Source of the DNA: Saprospiraceae bacterium
GTDB taxonomy: Bacteria; Bacteroidota; Bacteroidia; Chitinophagales; Saprospiraceae
Direction: 5' to 3'
NCBI GenBank assembly: GCA_016714445.1
Contig: JADJNF010000007.1
Coordinates: forward strand, 1-64,000
DNA length: 64,000 bases
Position numbers and translations under genes: made by a program. The stretch's first letter is position 1. Every line of letters begins with the position of its first letter. The notes below the pieces were generated by a model. The model saw only the letters and a list, made by a program, of their open reading frames with translations. It was not told the DNA's origin and did not search any database. Below are positions 26,909 through 34,975 of the stretch, in pieces.

Positions 26909-26936
26909 CTTCGTGTTCTCAGTGTTCTTTGTGGTT
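26909..26936. repeat. Short 9-bp periodic stretch
   Basis: CTTCGTGTT, CTCAGTGTT and CTTTGTGGTT stand in a row. Similar stretches are familiar as interspersed noncoding repeats in many bacterial genomes. No function is claimed. Confidence 0.45.
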
Positions 26937-26963
26937 CAAAATGCCACAAGTGGTAAACTACTT

Positions 26964-27046
26964 CTGGCTAAATAAAAGTATAAAGTAAAATGTCAAACTT
27001 ATCTGCCAGGAAATGTTTATAACCTTTCTTTTCACACATCAAAATA
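26964..27046 (+). repeat. Diverged direct repeat Y, copy 2
   Basis: Partner of 24921-25001. Its end supplies the ATG and first dozen codons of the second thioredoxin-fold remnant, suggesting that the repeat is the 5' flank of an ancestral gene. Confidence 0.8.
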
Positions 27047-27291
27047 TCAGATTTTATACAGTTGTATTATTAGAAAATCATAGTAAAACCCAAAAGATTA
27101 ATGTTTTGTCAAAAGATAATATTTCAATTTATTATTTAAAAAATGGAATAGACAATCCGATTTTAAATCAAACCAAGCAACTTTCCTATCCAATATGTTT
27201 CCTCTTTGATGAAGAAGGTAAGATAATATTAGTTAATGCACCTCCTCGATCAAATCCAAGTTTAGGTGAGGTTCTTGATCGACTTGAGTGA
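27013..27291 (+). pseudogene. Remnant: thioredoxin-fold C-terminal fragment, second copy
   Basis: 92 codons. Residues about 57-92 (YPICFLFDEEGKIILVNAPP, then NPSLGEVLDRLE) match the C-terminus of TlpA-like proteins and the remnant at 24493-24696. The first half shows no CxxC motif and no clear homology. The start codon lies within repeat Y. Expression cannot be excluded, but it is short for the family (about 140 residues or more) and probably non-functional. Confidence 0.6.
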
Positions 27292-27558
27292 ATATTTTGG
27301 ATGCTCTTTATGGTAATTTAAATGTGTGGTATTAATATTTAAATCATAGTGGACCAATATTTTTCCGGCAGGTAGATAATTGAACATTAAAATATATTGT
27401 TAAAATATATAGTTAAAATATAGTAAACATATACCCGATAATAAATCCAAATAATAAATATAAAAAAAATCTCTCGTTAATAAAATAATTTCGTCATTGA
27501 GCGTTAAGGTACTTAATATCTTTCTTCAGGTACTTAACAAGTTTTTGCAGTTACCTTA

Positions 27559-27733
27559 TAACTTTCTTCAGTTGAATGACAAATCTTCTTTGGTACTTCA
27601 GAAGACTTTAAACAAGCAAATTACCATTTACTCACTTTCATAAGCTTATTTCAGTTGGTATAAAACACTCTATGCACGGTGCATATCATTTCGATCATTT
27701 TGCCACTTTGAATTCTAAGATGTTTAAAATGCT
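27559..27733 (+). repeat. Diverged direct repeat X, copy 2
   Basis: Partner of 24729-24912. Here repeat Y does not follow it, whereas Y follows copy 1 within nine bases. Confidence 0.8.
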
Positions 27734-27828
27734 GGATATTGAGTTACATTTTAAATGCTTTGTGAAAATTAGATTTCTAAACCAGACACATCCCCTCATA
27801 GCCATAACACCATCCTTCAACCTAATAC

Positions 27829-27960
27829 ACTGAATTTCAGTCATCTACACTCCTTTTTATATAACTGAACATAACAATTTCATTTCATTTGTATCGATAG
27901 ATATAAGAAATGTAGTATAAAATTGTACTCTTTTCGTCATTTGACACAATTAAAAATTCA
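27829..27960 (+). repeat. Diverged ~130-bp repeat, copy 2, upstream of gltB
   Basis: Partner of 15625-15755. It ends 35 bases before the gltB ATG and therefore probably overlaps its promoter or leader. Confidence 0.75.
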
Positions 27961-27995
27961 AATGATGAACCTGATCAAAAATAAATACGCTTTTT

Positions 27996-30900
27996 ATGTT
28001 AAACGGGGAATGTGACCAGGGACTCTACGTCCCTCAATACGAAAAAGATGCCTGCGGCATAGGCCTGATCGCCCATCTGAAATCTGAAAAATCATTTCAG
28101 ATCGTCAGCGATGCACTGACCATGCTCGAAAATATGGAACACCGTGGCGCCTGCGGATGTGAAGAAAATACCGGAGACGGTGCAGGTATTCTGACCCATA
28201 TTCCCCATCCGTTTTTTGAAGCATATGCTTCATCCATCAAAAAACACCTTCCTGAAGTGGGCCATTATGCGGTAGGGTTTACCTTTTTGCCCAAAGACAA
28301 CGACATCAAACAGGAAATATACACCATCATCGACAAAGTACTGGAGATCAATCATTTCAGGCTACTTTTTGTGCGTCCCGTACCGGTAGACAATGCCATG
28401 ATCGGCAAAGGTGCCCTCGAGACAGAGCCGGATATGGTACAGCTTTTTGTGGAGCCTGTAGATAGTACACTCGTGCGCCACCATATGGAGAGAAGACTGT
28501 ATGTACTGAGAAATCATATCGTTAGGGACGTTATACAGGCTTTTTCATTTTTGAAAGAGATATTTTATTTTACTTCATTTTCTTCACAAACCATCATTTA
28601 CAAAGGTCAACTCACCGCCACACAAGTACGGCAATATTTCAAAGACCTGAATGATCCTTTGTATTCCTCCGCCATAGCGCTGGTACACTCCAGATTTTCG
28701 ACCAATACAGTGCCGAAATGGAAGCTGGCACAGCCGTTCAGATGTATTGCTCACAACGGAGAGATCAACACAGTACAGGGCAATGTCAATTGGTGGACAG
28801 CCCGGGAGAAAGAACTGACTTCAGATGTGTACAGCACCTATGATCTCAAAAAATTGCTGCCGGTTTGTAGCCCTACCCTTTCTGACTCAGGAAATTTTGA
28901 TGCCGTGCTGGAGTTTTTGTTCCGTAATGGGTACAGCATGCCGCACGCGCTCATGATGATGATCCCAGAAGCGTTTCAGAATGACGAAGGTATGGATGAG
29001 TTCAAAAAAGACTTTTACAGCCACTACGAGCCGCTGATGGAGCCTTGGGATGGTCCGGCGTCGATATGTTTTTCTGATGGTGTGGTCGTAGGAGCTACGG
29101 TGGACAGAAACGGTCTGCGTCCTTCCAAATATTGTCTCACGTCTGATGACAGAATCATCCTGGCTTCCGAGTCGGGCATACTCGCTATGCCGCAGGAAAA
29201 TGTCATCTTTAAAGGTAATCTGAGTCCGGGCAAAATCCTGATCGCTGATCTCGATGCAGGCAGAATAGTCGGTGATGAAGAATTAAAATCCATCATTTGC
29301 CAGCGATATCCCTACAGTCAGTGGAATGCTGATCATCGTACTGCACTCAAAGATATACCACCACATTCTCCGCAGGAAAATAAGAATAACTTATCTCTCT
29401 TGGTCAGAGAAACTGCCTTTGGGTACACCAGAGAAGATAAAGATTTGCTTTTGGCATCCATGGCTGTTTCAGGATATGAACCGGTCAGTTCGATGGGTTC
29501 AGACATTCCCCTCGCCATCCTGTCCAGACAGGCACAACCCGTATTCAATTATTTTAAGCAGGAGTTTGCGCAGGTCACCAATCCGCCTATAGATCCGCTG
29601 AGAGAAAAGTTTTTTATGACATTGCAATGTTATCTCGGGGATGCCGGTGATATCATGCGGATCAAAAATGAAAATGCCAGACAGATAAAGTTGGAGTCAC
29701 CGGTATTGAGTGATGATGATTTTTTGAAAGTGTTAGGAAGCCGGAATTACGGTTATACAATAAAAAGTATTGATGCCAGATTTGACGCTTCAAATACTAC
29801 AAATTTAAAAAATGCGATTATTTCATTATGTCTAAGGGCAGAAAAAATGATCAAAGATGGTTGCAATATTCTGATCATAGACAATACGGATATTACCGAT
29901 TCTATAGCTTCCATACCTTCTTTACTTATCACCGGTGCCATCCATCATCATCTGATAAAAACCGGATTACGAAGGAAAACATCTCTGGTCATCAATGGCG
30001 GCGACATCATAGAAGCCCATCAGATAGCTTGCCTTTTGTCATTTGGAGCCGATGCAGTATATCCATCTCTGGCGCATGAAACCATCGGACAGATGAGCGG
30101 AGAAAAAAATACAGACGTCAGGCTAGCAAAGAAAAATTATAAAAAGGCATTGGATTCTGGTTTAATGAAAATCATGTCCAAACTTGGCATTTCTACGGTC
30201 AGCTCCTACAAAGCGGCCCAAACTTTTGAAGCATTGGGCATTCACAAAGAAGTCATGGACATTTGTTTTATAGGGGCAGTATCGCGTATAGGTGGTATGA
30301 CCTTTGATATGCTGGCAAAAGAGCAGTTGCATAAACATTTTCTGGCCTTCAGTCAGGTAAGAAATCTGCCTGAATCAGGAAGATACCAATGGAAACAAAG
30401 GGGCGAGTTCCATCTTTTTAATCCGGCATCTGTACACCTGCTCCAGCATGCCACCAAAACCAATAACTATTCCGTATTCAAAAAATATACAGCAGAAGTC
30501 AATGATCAGTCAGAAAGGGCTTGTACCCTCAGAAGTCTGTTCGATTTCAGGAAGGGAAATCCTATCCCACTGGCAGAGGTAGAACCGATCGAAAACATCA
30601 TGCGCAGGTTTGCGACGGGTGCCATGTCTTTTGGCTCTATTTCTGAAGAAGCACACACCACTCTGGCCATTGCTATGAACAGAATAGGGGGAAAAAGCAA
30701 TAGTGGTGAAGGTGGAGAAGATGCCAAAAGATATAAAAAACTGGCCAATGGTGATTCTACCAGATCAGCCATCAAACAGGTAGCTTCCGGAAGATTTGGC
30801 GTCACCATAGAATACCTGAACAATGCCGATGAAATCCAGATCAAAATGGCACAGGGAGCCAAGCCGGGTGAAGGAGGTCAGTTGCCTGGTCATAAAGTAG

Positions 30901-32522
30901 ATGCTAATATAGCGCGGATCAGACATTCTACGGAAGGTGTCGGACTCATCTCTCCGCCGCCACATCACGACATTTATTCTATTGAGGATCTGGCCCAATT
31001 GATTTTTGATCTTAAAAATGCGAATCCTGAAGCGCGTATCAGTGTAAAACTCGTAGCAAAAGCAGGCGTAGGCATCATTGCATCCGGTGTGGCAAAGGCT
31101 CATGCGGACCATATACTGATCTCCGGCTTTGATGGTGGCACTGGTGCATCTCCACTTAGTTCAGTCATGCATGCAGGTATTCCATGGGAACTAGGTCTGG
31201 CAGAAACCCATCAGACATTGGTAAAAAACAAACTGCGAGACAGAGTTACCCTTCAGACAGATGGGCAGATACGCTCGGCCAAAGATATGGCTGTTGCAAC
31301 TATGCTTGGCGCAGAAGAATGGGGGATTGCAACAGCAGCGCTGGTGGTGAGTGGATGTATCCTCATGCGCAAATGTCATCTCAATACCTGTCCCGTAGGC
31401 ATAGCGACTCAGGATGAAACATTGCGTGGAAAATATGACGGCAAAGTAGAATATCTGGTCAATTATTTCACTTTTCTGGCGACTGAGCTTAGAGAAATAA
31501 TGGCGGACCTGGGTTTCCGTACGGTCAATGAAATGGTAGGAAGATCCGATATGCTTTCCTATAATGTATCAGATAAATACTGGAAGTACAGGACACTGGA
31601 TCTGTCAGCAGTTTTGTTCAGACCGGAAGAAGACCCCAATCATACTGCCTACAAATCCATCGAACAGGATCATGGCATAGCGGACATTCTGGACAGAAAA
31701 CTCATTCAATATTCAGATCTTGCGATTCAGGATAAAGTGAACATCAGCAGCGTATTTCCTATTCAAAGTACTGACAGGGCCGTAGGTACCATGTTGTCTG
31801 GCAATATTGCCAAAAAATACGGTGCTGATGGATTGCCCAATGGTTCTGTTGACTATCGGTTCAAAGGCTCCGCTGGTCAAAGTTTTGGTGCTTTTGGCAT
31901 CAAAGGACTGCATTTTATACTGGAAGGTGAAGCCAATGATTATTTTGGTAAAGGACTGAGTGGAGCGACATTGATCATCACTCCTGACAGAAACTTCAAT
32001 GGTGAGCCTTCTGAAAATATCATCGTGGGCAATGTTGCGTTGTTTGGCGCTACTTCAGGAGAAGTGTATATCAAAGGCAGGGCAGGTCAGCGTTTTGCCG
32101 TGAGAAATTCCGGTGCATCAGCTGTTGTAGAAGGTGTAGGTGACAATGCCTGTGAATATATGACCGGAGGTATGGTGACCATATTGGGATCCGTAGGTAG
32201 AAATTTTGCAGCAGGGATGAGTGGAGGCGTTGCTTATGTGTACGATCAGTCAGCAGATCTGGAAATCGTACTGAATCGCGAAATGGTTATCCAGGATACC
32301 ATGACCACACATGATGAAGATGTCATCAAAGAACAACTGAGAGATCATTTCAGATACACAGGTTCATCACTGGCACTGGAGATTTTGAGCAACTGGGAAG
32401 AATGTAAAAACAGATTTACGAAGATCATGCCGGTTGAATATAAAGCAGCTTTAGAGCGTAGAAAAGATACCGTTCAGAAAGTAAAAACAAAACAAATACC
32501 AGCAAATAAATATGGGTTTTAG
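27996..32522 (+). CDS. gltB: Glutamate synthase large subunit
   Basis: A 1508-residue enzyme of the GOGAT family, full length for bacterial GltB. It moves the amide nitrogen of glutamine to 2-oxoglutarate, giving two glutamates, with electrons from the GltD subunit. Cys20 (KDACGIG) is the class II amidotransferase nucleophile that becomes N-terminal after loss of a 19-residue propeptide. The FMN-binding synthase domain has GGKSNSGEGGEDAKRY near 900. Cys1121, Cys1127 and Cys1132 (GCILMRKCHLNTCPVG) form the 3Fe-4S site. The C-terminal GXGXG beta-helix domain spans about 1270-1480. gltD follows after a 194-bp low-complexity spacer. Confidence 0.97.
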   Translation: MLNGECDQGLYVPQYEKDACGIGLIAHLKSEKSFQIVSDALTMLENMEHRGACGCEENTGDGAGILTHIPHPFFEAYASSIKKHLPEVGHYAVGFTFLPKDNDIKQEIYTIIDKVLEINHFRLLFVRPVPVDNAMIGKGALETEPDMVQLFVEPVDSTLVRHHMERRLYVLRNHIVRDVIQAFSFLKEIFYFTSFSSQTIIYKGQLTATQVRQYFKDLNDPLYSSAIALVHSRFSTNTVPKWKLAQPFRCIAHNGEINTVQGNVNWWTAREKELTSDVYSTYDLKKLLPVCSPTLSDSGNFDAVLEFLFRNGYSMPHALMMMIPEAFQNDEGMDEFKKDFYSHYEPLMEPWDGPASICFSDGVVVGATVDRNGLRPSKYCLTSDDRIILASESGILAMPQENVIFKGNLSPGKILIADLDAGRIVGDEELKSIICQRYPYSQWNADHRTALKDIPPHSPQENKNNLSLLVRETAFGYTREDKDLLLASMAVSGYEPVSSMGSDIPLAILSRQAQPVFNYFKQEFAQVTNPPIDPLREKFFMTLQCYLGDAGDIMRIKNENARQIKLESPVLSDDDFLKVLGSRNYGYTIKSIDARFDASNTTNLKNAIISLCLRAEKMIKDGCNILIIDNTDITDSIASIPSLLITGAIHHHLIKTGLRRKTSLVINGGDIIEAHQIACLLSFGADAVYPSLAHETIGQMSGEKNTDVRLAKKNYKKALDSGLMKIMSKLGISTVSSYKAAQTFEALGIHKEVMDICFIGAVSRIGGMTFDMLAKEQLHKHFLAFSQVRNLPESGRYQWKQRGEFHLFNPASVHLLQHATKTNNYSVFKKYTAEVNDQSERACTLRSLFDFRKGNPIPLAEVEPIENIMRRFATGAMSFGSISEEAHTTLAIAMNRIGGKSNSGEGGEDAKRYKKLANGDSTRSAIKQVASGRFGVTIEYLNNADEIQIKMAQGAKPGEGGQLPGHKVDANIARIRHSTEGVGLISPPPHHDIYSIEDLAQLIFDLKNANPEARISVKLVAKAGVGIIASGVAKAHADHILISGFDGGTGASPLSSVMHAGIPWELGLAETHQTLVKNKLRDRVTLQTDGQIRSAKDMAVATMLGAEEWGIATAALVVSGCILMRKCHLNTCPVGIATQDETLRGKYDGKVEYLVNYFTFLATELREIMADLGFRTVNEMVGRSDMLSYNVSDKYWKYRTLDLSAVLFRPEEDPNHTAYKSIEQDHGIADILDRKLIQYSDLAIQDKVNISSVFPIQSTDRAVGTMLSGNIAKKYGADGLPNGSVDYRFKGSAGQSFGAFGIKGLHFILEGEANDYFGKGLSGATLIITPDRNFNGEPSENIIVGNVALFGATSGEVYIKGRAGQRFAVRNSGASAVVEGVGDNACEYMTGGMVTILGSVGRNFAAGMSGGVAYVYDQSADLEIVLNREMVIQDTMTTHDEDVIKEQLRDHFRYTGSSLALEILSNWEECKNRFTKIMPVEYKAALERRKDTVQKVKTKQIPANKYGF

Positions 32523-32526
32523 TGGT

Positions 32527-32709
32527 AATGAGTGAATGAGTGAATGAGAAAATAATTGAATGAGTAAATGAGTAAATGATGAATCGGGATAGTGATAATA
32601 ATAGAAAATCAACAACTTAGCAACTCAAACAACTTAGCAACTTAACAAATCCGCAACTTTAACAACTTAACAACTCAACAATTCTAGCAATTTAGCAACT
32701 CAACAATAA
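32527..32709. repeat. Two low-complexity tandem arrays between gltB and gltD
   Basis: 32527-32581 is a degenerate array of TGAGTGAA/TGAGTAAA units of eight bases. 32609-32709 is a degenerate array based on CAACTTAGCAACTCAACAA-like units with a pseudo-period of about nine to ten bases. Together they fill nearly the whole 194-bp spacer between two genes that normally form one operon. Confidence 0.8.
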
Positions 32710-32716
32710 AGAAATA

Positions 32717-34183
32717 ATGGCCGATCCAAAAGGTTTTTTAAAATACAACAGAGCAACTCCTTCGACCAGAAAGGTAGAAGAGAGAGTGAAAGATTATAAA
32801 GAGATTTATAAGCCTGTGGACGAAACATTCATCAAAGATCAATCATCGCGGTGCATGGATTGTGGTGTTCCTTTTTGTCATAGTGGCTGTCCGTTGGGAA
32901 ATCTGATACCGGATTTTAATGATGCGGTATACCATGAAGAATGGCAAAAAGCATATGAGATCTTATCAGAAACCAATAATTTCCCGGAGTTTACCGGTAG
33001 AATTTGTCCTGCACCATGCGAATCGGCTTGTGTGTTGGGAATAAATAATCTTCCGGTTACCATAGAAAATATAGAAAAACAAATCATAGAGCATGCATTT
33101 GCTCACGGCTGGGTAAGAGCCAATAATTTTGGGGTAGAATCAGGCAAAAACATTGCCGTCATCGGATCGGGGCCTGCCGGTTTGGCTGCCGCTGCGCAGC
33201 TCAATAAAGCAGGTCACCGGGTCTCGGTGTATGAACGCAATGACAAGCCCGGTGGTCTGCTGAGATACGGAATACCGGACTTCAAACTCGAAAAATGGGT
33301 AGTAGATCGTCGCGTTGATGCAATGAAAGAAGCAGGCATCACCTTTATTTGTCAGGCCAATGTAGGATTTAATATCGATATAAAAGACATCGAAGCAAGT
33401 CACGATGCCATAGTTTTATGTGGTGGCAGCACTATACCGAGAGATCTGAATATCCCGGGCAGAGAGGCATCAGGTGTGCATTTTGCTATGGATTTTCTGG
33501 AAAAATCAAATAAATATGTTGACGGCGGACTGAAAACCATTCCGGCCATCCATGTAAAAGATAAAAAAGTAATCGTCATCGGTGGCGGAGATACCGGTGC
33601 AGACTGTGTAGGCACAAGCAACAGACAAGGTGCAGCATCCGTAACACAAATTGAACTACTGGCAAAACCTGGCAACAATCGTACCGACAAAGATCCATGG
33701 CCGCTATGGCCAATGGTGCTGCGTACTTCCAGTTCGCATGAAGAAGGTTGTCAACGGGAATGGTCGATTCAAACTAAACGATTTATAAAAAACGAAACCG
33801 GAGTACTCACTGGAATTGAACTAGTAGATATTGAGTGGAAGCTGGATGAAAGCACAGGCCGTTATGATTTTGTTGATGTCGCTGGCACTACCAGAATAAT
33901 GGAATGTGATTATGTATTTATCGCTGCCGGATTTTTGCACCCCCAAAAAGAAGGCATTATCGATCAGTTGGGTATCGAGCTGGACAATAGGGGAAATGTG
34001 ACCACCAAAAACTACCAGACCAATCTTCCCCATGTATTTGCTGCAGGAGACATGAGACGGGGACAATCACTTGTAGTCTGGGCGATTCAGGAAGGTAGAG
34101 AAGCGGCGAGAGCGGTAGATCGGTATCTTATGGGTGTATCCAAACTGGAAGGCAAGGTGGTGAATGAGTTGGTGATGGGGTAA
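32717..34183 (+). CDS. gltD: Glutamate synthase small subunit (NADPH-dependent)
   Basis: A 488-residue flavoprotein that delivers reducing equivalents from NAD(P)H to GltB. The N-terminal part has two 4Fe-4S cysteine sets: Cys46, 49, 54, 58 and Cys97, 101, 105. The FAD dinucleotide fold is VIGSGPAGLAAAAQL near 148-162, and the NAD(P)H fold is VIGGGDTGADCVG near 288-300. The C-terminal segment HVFAAGDMRRGQS closes the FAD site. Length and motifs are normal. Transcription with gltB is likely despite the repetitive spacer. Confidence 0.97.
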   Translation: MADPKGFLKYNRATPSTRKVEERVKDYKEIYKPVDETFIKDQSSRCMDCGVPFCHSGCPLGNLIPDFNDAVYHEEWQKAYEILSETNNFPEFTGRICPAPCESACVLGINNLPVTIENIEKQIIEHAFAHGWVRANNFGVESGKNIAVIGSGPAGLAAAAQLNKAGHRVSVYERNDKPGGLLRYGIPDFKLEKWVVDRRVDAMKEAGITFICQANVGFNIDIKDIEASHDAIVLCGGSTIPRDLNIPGREASGVHFAMDFLEKSNKYVDGGLKTIPAIHVKDKKVIVIGGGDTGADCVGTSNRQGAASVTQIELLAKPGNNRTDKDPWPLWPMVLRTSSSHEEGCQREWSIQTKRFIKNETGVLTGIELVDIEWKLDESTGRYDFVDVAGTTRIMECDYVFIAAGFLHPQKEGIIDQLGIELDNRGNVTTKNYQTNLPHVFAAGDMRRGQSLVVWAIQEGREAARAVDRYLMGVSKLEGKVVNELVMG

Positions 34184-34368
34184 TGATATGTTGTGGGTCT
34201 TAGTTCTCCACCATTGGGATTATCGTTATCGAAAAGACCATATAAGTTAATGCTTCTTTGCATAATACTAATTCTTCTTTGTTAACTTAGCTTATATTAA
34301 ATTTCAGCTCAAATGTAGGCCAAAAAATAGGCTAAATACCAAACCTTAAGGTAGAATGTAAAAAGCGT

Positions 34369-34412
34369 GGCCGTTCCGGTACGCGGAGCGATTTAGCGGA
34401 ACTAGCCTTTTT
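34369..34412 (+). terminator. Hairpin followed by a T-run, downstream of gltD
   Basis: GGC-x-GTTCCG (34369-34378) pairs with CGGAAC-xx-GCC (34397-34407) around an 18-base loop that itself is GC-rich, then TTTTTGTTT. It lies 185 bases after the gltD stop. It looks like a rho-independent terminator with an internal mismatch. Confidence 0.5.
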
Positions 34413-34445
34413 GTTTAGGGCGGGTCTTTTTGGCAATTGAAAAAA

Positions 34446-34536
34446 GTAAAAGCCTGTCGCGGCTTGAGCGACAATGCCAGAGTAAAGAAGTTATTCCGAT
34501 CATTAAGTCTAAATCATATCATAACTAGGCTTTTAC
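34446..34536. repeat. 10-bp inverted repeat flanking a 71-bp segment
   Basis: GTAAAAGCCT at 34446-34455 and AGGCTTTTAC at 34527-34536 are perfect complements. The segment between contains the smaller dyad TGTCGC/GCGACA. It could be a small RNA fold or the scar of a short mobile element. Confidence 0.4.
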
Positions 34537-34975
34537 ATTGTCATGGCTTTAGATGTCTACTTTTAAACATGACAAATGTATAATCTTGAAACATTTTGCA
34601 TCCAATACTTAAGTTGACAAAGTAGAACTACAGTGCTAAAACTCTTAACTTAGAATTTTCTATTTAGAGTACAAGAATTACAAACCAACATGACTTTGAA
34701 GTAGTTCTGGACGTATTGCAGTCTCAGATATTGCAGTCAGTTTAGTTCATTTATTCAGTCTCTTATAAATAGCACAGCTGTCGCATGAAAACACCAAACA
34801 GATACTAGAAAGAACTGATTGTTAATGTGCAGGCACCGGTTACAGATTTACACCAACGAAGGGAGACAGAAAAAAGCCAATAGGATTTGACACCTGATTT
34901 TACTTATATCCTCCATCACTCACTGTAGTGCTCTCGTAATACCAGACAGAAAAATAAGTGGATTCCCTTCTAATT

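Larger units (their letters stand above)
27292..27995. other. Intergenic region upstream of gltB, 704 bp
   Basis: No gene. It contains repeat X copy 2 (27559-27733) and the copy of the 130-bp repeat (27829-27960) that ends 35 bases before gltB. The rest is AT-rich; no TAnnTTTG box was found in the last 100 bases. Confidence 0.65.
34184..34975. other. Structured noncoding region, 792 bp
   Basis: No ORF above about 40 codons and no recognisable RNA gene. It holds a terminator-like hairpin (34369-34412), a short hairpin TGTCGC/GCGACA at 34455-34473, and a 10-bp inverted repeat at 34446/34527. The distal 400 bases are unremarkable AT-rich sequence. Confidence 0.6.

Noticed and set aside
34800..34975. 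Possible integrase or IS fragment
   Set aside because: No translated frame gave a recognisable motif over more than about 20 residues.
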